Shown in pieces: positions 18,404 through 27,267 of a stretch of 51,468 nt of DNA (within the stretch, counting starts at the first letter, position 1; every line of letters begins with the position of its first letter). The notes below the pieces were generated by a model. It was not told where the DNA came from, made no database searches, and was given only the letters and a program-made list of their open reading frames with translations. This DNA is from JBCDJG01 sp038748065 (GTDB lineage Bacteria; Pseudomonadota; Gammaproteobacteria; Pseudomonadales; Halieaceae): positions 1-51,468 of the forward strand of contig JBCDJG010000034.1 in the NCBI GenBank assembly GCA_038748065.1. The letters run 5' to 3'. Both the position numbers and the translations under genes were made by a program.

Positions 18404-19924
18404 TCAGCTATCGTTGTGCAAGCCAACCACAGTGCCTTCAGCCTGCAGCCTGGCGCGATTGGCGGCCTGCGCATCGTCGTTTCTGAGAGCCTCCAGTTTT
18501 TCCAGATAGGCGTCATCGACTTTGCCGCTGACATACTCGCCATCAAAAACCGAGCAATCAAAACCGTCGATCTCGGGATTACCCTCGTGAGAGCTGCGCA
18601 CCAGCTCGTCGAGATCCTGGTAAATCAGCCAGTCAGCGCCGATCAGGTCGCGCACGTCGGCCTCGCTGCGCCCATGGGCGATGAGCTCCTGCGCGGACGG
18701 CATGTCAATGCCGTAGACATTGGGGTAGCGCACCGGTGGCGCGGCAGAGGCGAAGTACACCTTGTTGGCGCCTGCTTCACGAGCCATCTGGATAATCTGC
18801 CTGCACGTCGTGCCGCGCACAATGGAGTCATCCACGAGCATCACATTCTTTCCCTCAAACTCCAGCGGCACCGGGTTGAGCTTCTGGCGGACAGACTTTT
18901 TGCGCTGGTTCTGGCCCGGCATAATGAAGGTACGCCCGATGTAACGATTCTTCATCAGGCCCTCGCGAAACTTCAGGCCCAGCTCAGTCGCCATCGACTG
19001 CGCAGCGATGCGACTGGTATCGGGAATGGGGATGATGACATCGATGTCATGATCGGGCCGTTCCGCCATAACTTTGCGGGCCAAGGCCTCACCCTGTCGC
19101 ATGCGTGTCTTGTAAACCGATACCCCGTCCATCAGCGAATCGGGTCGGGCAAAATAGACATGCTCAAAAATGCAGGGGCGCAGGGCCGGCTGGTCTGCGC
19201 ACTGCTGGCGATGCAGGTTCCCCTCCATGTCGACGTACACTGCCTCTCCCGGCTCCACATCGCTTTCAAGCGAAAAGCCGAGCACATCCAGCGCCACACT
19301 TTCCGAGGCCAGCATATACTCGCGACCCCGGTCCGTATCGCGATAGCCGATCACCAGCGGTCGAATACCGCAAGGATCCCTGAAACCAACCACGCCGTTG
19401 TTGACCAACATGGCAACCACGGCATAGCCGCCCTGACAGCGACGATGCACGGCTGACACCGCTTTAAAAATATCGGCCGCTCGCGGGCACAGTTTGCCGA
19501 GGGTCTGCATCTCATGGGCGAATATGTTGAGCAGCACCTCCGAGTCCGAATCAGTATTCAGATGGCGCAGATCATCCTGGAACAGCGCCCTGGTGAGCTC
19601 CTCGGAGTTGGTCAGGTTGCCGTTGTGCGCGAGGGCAATTCCGTAGGGTGAGTTCACATAGAACGGCTGCGCAAGCGCGGGCCCTGAGCTGCCTGCCGTG
19701 GGGTAGCGGATATGACCGACCCCCATGCTACCGACCAGACGCTGCATGTGTTCCTGTCGAAAGACGTCACGGACCAAGCCTTCGCTCTTGCGCAAATTGA
19801 AACGCGAGCCATTGCAGGTCATGATCCCCGCGGCGTCTTGCCCGCGGTGCTGCAGCACGGTGAGTGCATCGTAGATGTCCGGGGCTACGTTTCCCTTGCC
19901 CACCACGCCAACCAGGCCACACAT
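18404..19924 (-). CDS. purF: Amidophosphoribosyltransferase
   Basis: First committed enzyme of purine synthesis: PRPP plus glutamine gives 5-phosphoribosylamine. It has 506 residues. Cys2 is the N-terminal glutaminase nucleophile after Met removal (MCGLVGVVG), followed by LQHRGQDAAGI and NGNLTN. The PRPP motif VMLVDDSIVRGTT lies near residue 370. It is downstream of cvpA by 19 bases, the classic cvpA-purF pair, and upstream of metZ. Confidence 0.97.
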   Translation of the reverse strand: MCGLVGVVGKGNVAPDIYDALTVLQHRGQDAAGIMTCNGSRFNLRKSEGLVRDVFRQEHMQRLVGSMGVGHIRYPTAGSSGPALAQPFYVNSPYGIALAHNGNLTNSEELTRALFQDDLRHLNTDSDSEVLLNIFAHEMQTLGKLCPRAADIFKAVSAVHRRCQGGYAVVAMLVNNGVVGFRDPCGIRPLVIGYRDTDRGREYMLASESVALDVLGFSLESDVEPGEAVYVDMEGNLHRQQCADQPALRPCIFEHVYFARPDSLMDGVSVYKTRMRQGEALARKVMAERPDHDIDVIIPIPDTSRIAAQSMATELGLKFREGLMKNRYIGRTFIMPGQNQRKKSVRQKLNPVPLEFEGKNVMLVDDSIVRGTTCRQIIQMAREAGANKVYFASAAPPVRYPNVYGIDMPSAQELIAHGRSEADVRDLIGADWLIYQDLDELVRSSHEGNPEIDGFDCSVFDGEYVSGKVDDAYLEKLEALRNDDAQAANRARLQAEGTVVGLHNDS

Positions 19925-19943
19925 CTTCGTCTACCCCTTGGTC

Positions 19944-20462
19944 TCAGGTTATTGCCACGACGCGCTCGGCGTCTTGCAGCTGTGAAAACACATCCTGCGC
20001 CCACTGTGCCAGCATATCCAGATGCGGCAGCAGCTGTGACTGGTAGAGCCAGGTTTGCTCTTCCGGTGGCACCAGCTGCCGAGCCACGTATACCAACACC
20101 AGGATGATGATAACGCCGCGAGCCATTCCAAACACGGTCCCTAACAGTCGATCCAGGGTGCCAAGGCCCGTCGCCCGGACAACCTGCCGCGCCAGGTAAT
20201 TCAGCAGTCCCGTCACCAACAGCGTCGCCACAAACAACATGACGAAGGCTGCGACGTAACGTGCGGTCACGTTGTCTATCTGGCCAACCAACAACGACGA
20301 CAGCTGTGCGGCGTAGAGGTTGGCGATCACAAAGGCGGCGATCCAGCCGGCCAGTGATAGCGCCTCGCGGGTGAAACCTCGCCAGAGGCTGGCTACGGTA
20401 GACAGCAGCACCACGCCCACGACAACCCAGTCGAGCCAGTTAAACAGGGTCCAGTTCAGCAC
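19944..20462 (-). CDS. cvpA: CvpA family inner-membrane protein
   Basis: 172 residues with four predicted membrane helices (about 8-25, 30-48, 68-90, 103-125), the CvpA/colicin V production family. NWLDWVVVGVVLLSTVASLWRG is a typical opening. In E. coli it is needed for colicin V production and affects envelope stress tolerance; its biochemical role is unknown. It precedes purF as in many gammaproteobacteria. A short tandem repeat lies in the 159-base gap upstream. Confidence 0.9.
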   Translation of the reverse strand: MLNWTLFNWLDWVVVGVVLLSTVASLWRGFTREALSLAGWIAAFVIANLYAAQLSSLLVGQIDNVTARYVAAFVMLFVATLLVTGLLNYLARQVVRATGLGTLDRLLGTVFGMARGVIIILVLVYVARQLVPPEEQTWLYQSQLLPHLDMLAQWAQDVFSQLQDAERVVAIT

Positions 20463-20560
20463 CGGATCACGTCCCCCTGCGCATTATGCGGACATTCTAT
20501 CAGAGCGTTGCAACGTCCAAAAATGGCACTTATACCGTTCTGGCACTGAAGTCTGGTCAA

Positions 20561-20628
20561 TTCGCTTTCATGGCCTGATTCGCTTTCACGGCCTGATTCG
20601 CTTTCATGGCCTGATTCGATTTCATGGA
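20561..20628. repeat. 18-bp tandem repeat, about 3.8 copies
   Basis: The unit ttcgctttcatggcctga occurs at 20561-20578, 20579-20596 (one T to C change), 20597-20614 and, truncated with one change, at 20615-20628. The last copy contains the dedD stop codon (20622-20624), so the array looks like a recent slippage or duplication of the dedD 3' end into the dedD-cvpA spacer. It is not CRISPR-like because there are no spacers. Confidence 0.9.
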
Positions 20629-21266
20629 TAGTACCGCATAATCCTGGAGCTCACGCCCGCCGCCGCATCAACCCGCGGCTGTACCGCCTCGAGCCGCTCC
20701 TTTTCAAACTTCGGCCCGATGTATACACGCCAAAGTACCCGGTCATCGCGTCGTACCTTCTTCACGTAAGCCTCCTGGTCGATGGCCAGAAGTTCGCTCT
20801 TCAGCTGCCTCGCCCGCTCCTCGGAGCTCAGGCTGGCGACCTGCAACATCCAGGCTACCGGCACACCATCGGCATCGATCTCCGGCTTCACGGGAGCTTC
20901 GCTGCGCGTTGTAGATCTTGTTTCCCCTATGGGTGCTGCGGCGACAGTGGCGGCCTCAGGACGAGCCTCAGGGTCAGCCACAGGCTGCGGGCGCTCCGGC
21001 AGTTGCGCTGGGCCGGTGTCCGCTTCGTCCTGTACATCACCCGCCGCCAGTTCAATGTTCCTCGCAGGCAGCGGCGGCGATGGGCGCAGGCCGGCAACAT
21101 CAGGCACCGCCACTGGTGCGGTATCGACATCGGGACTCGCCGGTATTGAGCGTTCGAGTGCCGTCCGCTGATCCTTGGGCTCAACAAAAATGATAGGCCA
21201 GAACACAACCCCCAGTGCGACAAGGATCAGCGCGCCGACGAGTCGCTGCTTGAGTACTTCATTCAC
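20622..21266 (-). CDS. dedD: SPOR-domain membrane protein, DedD-like
   Basis: 214 residues: a short cytoplasmic start, one membrane helix (about 10-28), a Pro/Ala/Glu-rich periplasmic linker (about 30-130) and a C-terminal SPOR domain (about 134-210) beginning AWMLQVASLSSEERAR. SPOR domains bind denuded peptidoglycan glycans at the division septum, and DedD is a non-essential septal protein in E. coli. Its place between folC and cvpA matches the conserved order. Its stop codon falls in the last unit of an 18-bp tandem repeat. Confidence 0.88.
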   Translation of the reverse strand: MNEVLKQRLVGALILVALGVVFWPIIFVEPKDQRTALERSIPASPDVDTAPVAVPDVAGLRPSPPLPARNIELAAGDVQDEADTGPAQLPERPQPVADPEARPEAATVAAAPIGETRSTTRSEAPVKPEIDADGVPVAWMLQVASLSSEERARQLKSELLAIDQEAYVKKVRRDDRVLWRVYIGPKFEKERLEAVQPRVDAAAGVSSRIMRYYP

Positions 21267-21290
21267 CCTGCGAGGTTCCTCTGGTCCTGT

Positions 21291-22547
21291 TTATCCTGCA
21301 CTTTTATCCTGCTCTTTTTCCTGCGCTTCGCTTTTCTCCCGATCCTTCTGCAAGGCAGGCAGGGCTTCGGCCACGGTGTGGAAAGAGCCGAACACCACCA
21401 GCCGGTCGCCCGGCTCCATCAGGCTTTGGGCTCGGCGCAGGGCCTGCCGTACGTTCTTACTGACGCTGATCATACCCTGTCCCGCATCGTGCAGGCAGGC
21501 GGCGATTCTGGCGGGGTCGGCAGCACGCGAAAGCCCTGGCAAGGCCGCCACAAACCAGGCGTCGAAGCGTGTGGCGCATAGGCTAATTATGCCTTCGTAG
21601 TCCTTATCAGCAAGCGATGCATAGACACATATTGTTCTTTTTTTACAACTAGTTAAATCAATATATTCAAGTAATTTATAGACAGCGTCCGGGTTGTGGG
21701 CGACATCCAGGATGTAGTGTTTGCCGGCAATATCGAAACGTTCCCGGCGACCGCTGAGACGGAGCCCGGCAAGCCCCTTGGCCACACTATCGGGCCTTAC
21801 CGTGTCGGGCAGCAGGGCCAAAGCCGTTAGCGCAGCCCGAACGTTGCTCTCTACCAGACCGTCGGGGACAGACGCCGGCAGTGGCTCGGCATTGGGCCTG
21901 ACCGCTCTGGCGCCCACCTCCTTGGCGCGCTCTGTGAGAACGCCAGGTAGGGATGGGTCTGCCAGTACCACCGGCCTCCCCGCACGCATAATGCCAGCCT
22001 TCTCCAGTGCTATCTGCTCTATCGTATTACCCAGCCATTCCTGGTGGTCCAGGCCAATACTGGTGATTACGGCAATATCGGCATCGATGATATTCACCGC
22101 GTCCAGGCGCCCCCCGAGGCCAACCTCTAGCAGTAGCACGTCAGCGCCCTGCGCGCGAAACACAAACAGCGCAGCGAGGGTGGCCACCTCAAAATAGCTT
22201 AGGGACACCCCCTGGGCCGTGCGTGCATCCTCAACAGCGGCGAAGGCAGCGCAAAGTTCCGCGTCGGATACCTCGCGGCCAGCGATGCGAACCCGTTCGT
22301 TAAACCTGAGAAGATGCGGCGACGTGTAAACGCCCGGAGAACAGCCGTCGGCGATGAGCACGGCCTCCATAACAGCAACGGTACTGCCCTTGCCATTAGT
22401 GCCTGCGACGGTGATGACCGGCGCGTCGGGCGCCAGCAGCCCAAGCCCCTCAGCGACGCTGGCGACGCGCTCCAGCCCGAGCTCAATGTCCGTGGGATGC
22501 GCGGCCTCAAGCTTCGCCAGCCAGGCCGCCAGTGACAGATCAGTCAT
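21291..22547 (-). CDS. folC: Bifunctional folylpolyglutamate synthase / dihydrofolate synthase
   Basis: Adds glutamate to dihydropteroate and to folates, ATP-dependent, cytoplasmic; 418 residues from ATG 22547. The Mur-ligase-like P-loop is VITVAGTNGKGST (about residues 42-54), followed by FEVATLAALFVF, LLEVGLGGRLDAVN, TSIGLDHQEWLG and DVAHNPDA. The frame stays open to 22694, but that overlaps accD; MTDLSLAAWLAKLE fits the family and overlaps accD by 8 bases. Codons around 21619-21683 are strikingly AT-rich for this genome although the protein sequence stays family-like. Confidence 0.94.
   Translation of the reverse strand: MTDLSLAAWLAKLEAAHPTDIELGLERVASVAEGLGLLAPDAPVITVAGTNGKGSTVAVMEAVLIADGCSPGVYTSPHLLRFNERVRIAGREVSDAELCAAFAAVEDARTAQGVSLSYFEVATLAALFVFRAQGADVLLLEVGLGGRLDAVNIIDADIAVITSIGLDHQEWLGNTIEQIALEKAGIMRAGRPVVLADPSLPGVLTERAKEVGARAVRPNAEPLPASVPDGLVESNVRAALTALALLPDTVRPDSVAKGLAGLRLSGRRERFDIAGKHYILDVAHNPDAVYKLLEYIDLTSCKKRTICVYASLADKDYEGIISLCATRFDAWFVAALPGLSRAADPARIAACLHDAGQGMISVSKNVRQALRRAQSLMEPGDRLVVFGSFHTVAEALPALQKDREKSEAQEKEQDKSAG
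21619..21683. other. AT-rich island within folC
   Basis: About 65 bases of roughly one-quarter G+C inside a gene that is otherwise near two-thirds G+C. It uses codons such as TTA, AGA, ATA and AAA, which are uncommon in the neighbouring genes. The encoded segment (YKLLEYIDLTSCKKRTICVY) keeps reading frame and family pattern. TTGA-type and TATA-type hexamers occur on the minus strand, so an internal promoter for dedD-cvpA-purF-metZ is possible but not shown. Confidence 0.5.
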
Positions 22548-23571
22548 CGGCCCGCTTCTGGGGCTCCTCCTCAACGACGTCCGCGACCTCTTCCTTGGGC
22601 TCGAACTCATCCAGAGGGTCCACGGCAATCTCCAGATCCTCAGGCGGCACCGGCGATGCATCAGGCTCGCCATCCTCCTGCAGCTCTGGCTCAATCGCTG
22701 CCGGCATTTCGTGCCGCTCCCAGCCGGTCATGTTCGCCAGCAGTCGAGACAGGGTTTCACGCATCTCGCTGCGGTGCACGATCATATCGATGGCGCCGTG
22801 TTCCAACAGGAATTCACTGCGCTGAAACCCCTTCGGAAGCTTTTGGCGAATCGTTTGCTCGATAATATTCGGGCCGGCGAAGCCAGCGCGCGCTTCAGGC
22901 TCAGCCACATTGATGTCACCCAGCAGTGCGAGCGATGCGGACACGCCACCATAAATCGGGTCGGTCAGCACAGAAATATAGGGAATGCCGGCGAGCTTCA
23001 AACGTTCGATCACGGCGCTGGTTTTAGCCATCTGCATGAGGGAGATCAGTGCCTCTTGCATGCGCGCCCCGCCGGATGCAGAGAAACACACCAGCGGTAT
23101 CTCGTCCTCCAGTGCCAGCTGTGCAGCGCGTGTGAATTTTTCACCGACCGCGTAGCCCATGGAACCGCCGTGAAAATTAAACTCAAAAGCCACCGCGACG
23201 ACGGGCATGTCAAACAGCCGTCCGCGCATGGCGATAAGCGCATCCTTCTCGCCGGTTGAACGCTGTGCCCCTGCCAGCCGGTCGCGGTAGCGCTTCTTGT
23301 CTTTGAACTTCAGTCGATCGACCGGCTCCAGATCAGAAAACAGCTCTTCCTGGCTGTCCGCATCGAGAAAGATATCAAGGCGTCGGCGAGCCCCAATACG
23401 CATGTGGTGGCCACACTTGGGGCAGACGTCGAAGTTGCGCTCAACGTCAGGACGATAAAGGACCGCGTCACACTTGACGCACTTCTTCCACAGGCCCTCA
23501 GGAACACTAGCCCGCTTCGCACTTTCGTCCCGACGCACTCCTGTGGGCAGTATTTTGTCAATCCAGCTCAT
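22540..23571 (-). CDS. accD: Acetyl-CoA carboxylase carboxyltransferase, beta subunit
   Basis: Transfers the carboxyl group from biotin to acetyl-CoA with AccA; 343 residues. The N-terminal zinc ribbon has Cys31, Cys34, Cys50 and Cys53 (CVKC, CPKC). The crotonase-fold core includes SASGGARMQE and ISVLTDPIYGGVSASLA. After about residue 285 there is an acidic, Pro/Glu/Asp-rich tail of roughly 55 residues, longer than the catalytic core needs; many gammaproteobacterial AccD proteins have variable tails. It is followed by folC with 8 bases of overlap. Confidence 0.96.
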   Translation of the reverse strand: MSWIDKILPTGVRRDESAKRASVPEGLWKKCVKCDAVLYRPDVERNFDVCPKCGHHMRIGARRRLDIFLDADSQEELFSDLEPVDRLKFKDKKRYRDRLAGAQRSTGEKDALIAMRGRLFDMPVVAVAFEFNFHGGSMGYAVGEKFTRAAQLALEDEIPLVCFSASGGARMQEALISLMQMAKTSAVIERLKLAGIPYISVLTDPIYGGVSASLALLGDINVAEPEARAGFAGPNIIEQTIRQKLPKGFQRSEFLLEHGAIDMIVHRSEMRETLSRLLANMTGWERHEMPAAIEPELQEDGEPDASPVPPEDLEIAVDPLDEFEPKEEVADVVEEEPQKRADD

Positions 23572-23637
23572 GGCACTCCCTCGGCGAGGCCGCCATTATA
23601 AACACGCGCCTGCCGCACGCGAAACAGGATTCAACGA

Positions 23638-24459
23638 TCAGGCTGCCGCAGCATCGATGCCCTCGCGTATGGCGGCCAGTAGCGCAACCGCCGCCTCGAT
23701 ACCTGCATCGACGCCGTCACCGGCTTCGACGGCCTGGGCCACTGTATTGACAAGGGCGCTGCCCACTACCACAGCATCGGCGATGTCGGCTACAGACCGG
23801 GCAGACGCGGCGTCCTTGATGCCGAAGCCCACGGCTACCGGTAAGGGGCTGTGGGCGCGGATGCGCGCAACGTTGCGCGCAACGTCGTCGACGTCAAGGT
23901 TGCCTGCGCCGGTGACGCCCTTCACCGCGACATAGTAGATAAAACCGCTGGCCTGGCCGACGATGCGGCCGACCCTATCGTCCGGTGTCGTCGGTGACAC
24001 CAGAAAAATATTATCCATGTCCGCGCGCTTCAGTTCGCGGCTGACAGGCTCGACCTCCTCCGGAGGCAGGTCGACTGTGAGTAGCGCATCGACCCCGGCT
24101 GCACTGGCTTCATCCACGAACTCGGGGTAGCCCATATGCTCGACCGGGTTCGCGTACCCCATCAGCAGCACTGGCGTGTCCGGGTCATCCCGGCGAAACT
24201 CAGCAACCATCGCAATGGCGTTGCGCAGACTGATGCCGTGGGTTAAGGCACGCTCATGTGCCAGCTGTATAACCGGCCCCTCAGACATGGGATCAGAAAA
24301 CGGCACACCCAGTTCAATCACGTCTGCGCCAGCCTCGACCAGCCGGTGCATGGTGGATACGGTAACCTCCGGTACAGGATCTCCCGCCACCAGATAGGGA
24401 ATCAGGGCCTTGCGGCCCGCCTCAGCCAGCTGCTGAAATCGTGTTGCCAAGCGACTCAC
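23638..24459 (-). CDS. trpA: Tryptophan synthase alpha subunit
   Basis: Cleaves indole-3-glycerol phosphate to indole and glyceraldehyde 3-phosphate; a 273-residue TIM barrel. Glu49 is present (VIELGVPFSDP), but position 60, Asp in the well-studied enzymes, is Glu here (DPMSEGP). Other landmarks are present: LLMGYANPV, VDLPPEE, YYVAVKGVTGAG, VAVGFGI and VVVGSALV. It sits 8 bases after trpB, the usual coupled pair forming the alpha2beta2 complex. The Asp-to-Glu change is conservative and may simply be a lineage variant. Confidence 0.95.
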   Translation of the reverse strand: MSRLATRFQQLAEAGRKALIPYLVAGDPVPEVTVSTMHRLVEAGADVIELGVPFSDPMSEGPVIQLAHERALTHGISLRNAIAMVAEFRRDDPDTPVLLMGYANPVEHMGYPEFVDEASAAGVDALLTVDLPPEEVEPVSRELKRADMDNIFLVSPTTPDDRVGRIVGQASGFIYYVAVKGVTGAGNLDVDDVARNVARIRAHSPLPVAVGFGIKDAASARSVADIADAVVVGSALVNTVAQAVEAGDGVDAGIEAAVALLAAIREGIDAAAA

Positions 24460-24467
24460 GCTACCCC

Positions 24468-25688
24468 CTACAGCTCGACGCCATCAATTTCAGCAACCGT
24501 CAGGATATCCTTGTCGCCGCGACCTGACAGGTTAACGATGATGTGCTGCTCCGGGCTCATTTCAGCGGCCAGTTTTTCTGCATAGGCCAGGGCATGTGCG
24601 GTTTCGAGCGCCGGCATGATGCCTTCGATACGGGTGAGTCGGTGGAACGCGGCGAGCGCTTCGTCATCGTTGGCGACCACGTAGTTAACGCGGCCGATGT
24701 CCTTCAGCCAGGAATGCTCCGGGCCCACACCGGGGTAATCCAGGCCGGCCGATACGGAGTGCGTGTGCATGATCTGGCCGTCAGCATCCTGCATCAGGTA
24801 AGTGCGATTGCCGTGCAACACGCCGGGCGTGCCGGCAGTCAGAGGGGCTGCATGCTCACCGCTGCTGACACCGTGCCCCCCAGCTTCAACACCGTACATG
24901 GCCACGGCATCGTCCTTGAGGAAGGGATGGAACAGGCCTATGGCATTGGAACCACCACCGACACAGGCGACGAGAGCGTCAGGTAGGCGGCCATTCATGG
25001 CCAGGGCCTGCGCGCGAGCCTCCCTGCCGATCACTGACTGAAAATCGCGAACCAGCATCGGATAAGGGTGCGGCCCGGCGACCGTGCCGATAATATAAAA
25101 GGTGTCATCGACGTTTGTGACCCAGTCGCGCATCGCCTCGTTCATGGCGTCCTTCAGGGTACGTGAGCCCGATGTCACCGATACGACCTGAGCGCCGAGC
25201 AGCTTCATGCGATAGACGTTCAGCGCCTGCCGCCGGATATCCTCTTCGCCCATGAATACATGGCACTCAAGGCCGAGCCGCGCAGCGATCGTGGCGCTGG
25301 CAACGCCATGCTGGCCCGCGCCCGTTTCGGCGATAACACGGCGTTTGCCGATATGCTTGGCCAGCAGCGCCTGCCCAACGGTGTTGTTCACCTTGTGCGC
25401 ACCGGTATGGTTCAGGTCTTCGCGCTTGAGAAAAATCCTCGCACCGCCAATCTCATCCGACCATCGGCTTGCCTCGTATAGCGGCGACGGGCGACCCACA
25501 TAGTGCGCCAGGTCGCGATCAATCTCGGCCTGAAACGCCGGATCGGTTGAGAGCCGCCTGTACACGGATTCAAGTTCTGCCAAGGCAGACATCAGCGTCT
25601 CCGCAACAAACTTGCCGCCGTAAACACCGAAACGGCCGTCCGCATCGGGCACGGTGTTAAACAACTCGGGCTTCATATCAAGGGTCAT
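24468..25688 (-). CDS. trpB: Tryptophan synthase beta subunit
   Basis: PLP enzyme joining indole and serine to tryptophan; 406 residues. The PLP lysine is Lys99 (HTGAHKVNN), the phosphate-binding loop is GGGSNAIG, and the catalytic-region motif is AETGAGQHGVA. ATG 25688 is used; an ATG at 25676 (MKPELF) would shorten it by four residues. It lies 10 bases after trpF and 8 before trpA, so trpFBA is one transcription unit. Confidence 0.96.
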   Translation of the reverse strand: MTLDMKPELFNTVPDADGRFGVYGGKFVAETLMSALAELESVYRRLSTDPAFQAEIDRDLAHYVGRPSPLYEASRWSDEIGGARIFLKREDLNHTGAHKVNNTVGQALLAKHIGKRRVIAETGAGQHGVASATIAARLGLECHVFMGEEDIRRQALNVYRMKLLGAQVVSVTSGSRTLKDAMNEAMRDWVTNVDDTFYIIGTVAGPHPYPMLVRDFQSVIGREARAQALAMNGRLPDALVACVGGGSNAIGLFHPFLKDDAVAMYGVEAGGHGVSSGEHAAPLTAGTPGVLHGNRTYLMQDADGQIMHTHSVSAGLDYPGVGPEHSWLKDIGRVNYVVANDDEALAAFHRLTRIEGIMPALETAHALAYAEKLAAEMSPEQHIIVNLSGRGDKDILTVAEIDGVEL

Positions 25689-25698
25689 GCTCGTACCT

Positions 25699-26331
25699 TC
25701 ATGCTTGGTTGTCAGCGGCTCGCACGGCCGCTATGAATTCAAGTATCTTGCGCTCGTCTTTCAGGCCCGGAGCGCTCTCCACGCCGCCACTCACGTCGAC
25801 CGCAGCAGGCCGCAACCTCGCCATGGCCTCGATCACGTTGCCCGCGTGCAGCCCACCTGCCAGGACCAGGGGCAATGGCAGCTCGACATCTGCCATCGCC
25901 CAGTCAAAAGTCTTGCCGGTACCGCCCGGCACCCCGGCTTGCCAGCTATCGAGCAGTACGCCCCTGGCGCCCGCGTATCGCTCGCAGGTTGCAACGATAT
26001 CCATCTCGGGCCGCATGCGCAAAGCCTTGATGTAGGGCGTCCCGAAGCCGTCGCAGTAGTCCGGGCTCTCATCGCCGTGAAACTGCAGCAGGTCAACGGC
26101 CAGTTCGCCCGTCACATGGCGTACCACATCGGGCGCCGCATCAACAAACAGGGCCACCGTCGTCACGAAAGGCGGCACCACATCCACTATCTTGCGCGCC
26201 GTTTCGAGATCAACGGCTCGCGGGCTGGGCTCGTAAAATACGAGGCCCAGGGCATCGGCGCCAGCGTCAATAGCGCTGCGCGCATCACCCACGCGGGTAA
26301 TGCCACAGATTTTAGTTCGTGTGTGGGCCAC
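25699..26331 (-). CDS. trpF: Phosphoribosylanthranilate isomerase
   Basis: Third step of tryptophan synthesis, an Amadori rearrangement in a TIM barrel; 210 residues. The catalytic Cys9 lies in TKICGITR. The second acid is in LLDSWQAGVPGGTGKTFDW, and LAGGLHAGNV forms the phosphate site. It stands alone rather than fused to TrpC, as in Pseudomonas. About 90 bases separate it from truA upstream; trpB follows after 10 bases. Confidence 0.95.
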   Translation of the reverse strand: MAHTRTKICGITRVGDARSAIDAGADALGLVFYEPSPRAVDLETARKIVDVVPPFVTTVALFVDAAPDVVRHVTGELAVDLLQFHGDESPDYCDGFGTPYIKALRMRPEMDIVATCERYAGARGVLLDSWQAGVPGGTGKTFDWAMADVELPLPLVLAGGLHAGNVIEAMARLRPAAVDVSGGVESAPGLKDERKILEFIAAVRAADNQA

Positions 26332-26421
26332 AGCTGGGCAGACCTGAAGGTAGACCTGAAAAAAAGACGCGAATCATAGCAGAAAGGCGGGATCGCTGTC
26401 TGCCTACAATGCCGCACGCAA

Positions 26422-27267
26422 TTACCGCTGCAGCATACCGTCGAGGAGCCCCTTTGGCGTTGGCGGCAGGCCGAACTCCGCGGGATAGACGACGTCCACA
26501 AGATAAAGCCCATCCGCAGGCGCTGTGTCGGCTGCCAGACGTCTGTCACGCGAGGCCAATAGCGCGACGATCCACTCGGGTTCCTGTCTGCCACTGCCGA
26601 CGGCCATCAGCGATCCGGCTATATTGCGCACCATATGATGCAAAAAGGCATTAGCGCTGATCTCGATAACCACCACGCTGTCAGCGCGCGAGACCTTCAC
26701 CTCGGAAACATGACGCATCGGGCTACTGCTCTGGCAGGTCGATGCGCGAAAAGCGCTGAAATCCTGCTCGCCGAGCAGGTGCTGAGCGGCCTCGTGCATG
26801 CGCTCGGCATCCAGAGGATGGCGGTGCCAACTCAGCTGCCGCGCGAGCACAGCCGGCCTGACCGCAGTATTGGCAATGAGGTAGCGGTAGCATCGACTGA
26901 GTGCGCTGTAGCGGGCGTGAAAAGTCTGCGGCACACGTTCAGCCCAGTGCACGCGAATGTCTCGAGGGAGCTGTCCGTTGGTACCCATGACCCAGGACTT
27001 GGCGCTCCGACTGACGCCGGGATCAAAATGCACGATCTGGGCGTGGCCATGTACGCCGGCGTCAGTACGACCGGCACAGTGCACCCTTACCTGGCGGTCT
27101 GCAACACCAGAAAGAGCACGCTCGAGTTCTCCCTGTACGGTTGGAGCGCTGGCCTCAGGTTGTAGCTGCCAGCCCTTGTAGGCGCTGCCATCGTACTCGA
27201 CCCGGCAGGCTACGCGACCTTCGGCGGGAAAGGGCTCGGGGGAGAATCGCGGGTGGTGGTCAACCAA
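26422..27267 (-). CDS. truA: tRNA pseudouridine38-40 synthase
   Basis: Converts uridine to pseudouridine in the tRNA anticodon arm; 281 residues. Catalytic Asp69 lies in CAGRTDAGVHG, with RVEYDGSAYKGWQ near the N-terminus and SANAFLHHMVRNIAGSL later, all TruA landmarks. No ATG precedes the conserved start, so TTG 27267 is the likely initiator, overlapping the fimV end by 8 bases. The fimV-truA-trpF order is conserved in Pseudomonas. Confidence 0.95.
   Translation of the reverse strand: MVDHHPRFSPEPFPAEGRVACRVEYDGSAYKGWQLQPEASAPTVQGELERALSGVADRQVRVHCAGRTDAGVHGHAQIVHFDPGVSRSAKSWVMGTNGQLPRDIRVHWAERVPQTFHARYSALSRCYRYLIANTAVRPAVLARQLSWHRHPLDAERMHEAAQHLLGEQDFSAFRASTCQSSSPMRHVSEVKVSRADSVVVIEISANAFLHHMVRNIAGSLMAVGSGRQEPEWIVALLASRDRRLAADTAPADGLYLVDVVYPAEFGLPPTPKGLLDGMLQR

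Noticed and set aside
17852..19456. A 534-codon plus-strand open frame opposite metZ and purF
   Set aside because: It lies antisense to two well-recognised genes, has no family features, and long antisense frames are expected in G+C-rich DNA.
20561..20628. Tandem 18-mers considered as a CRISPR array
   Set aside because: The copies abut with no unique spacers, and no cas genes occur in the window.
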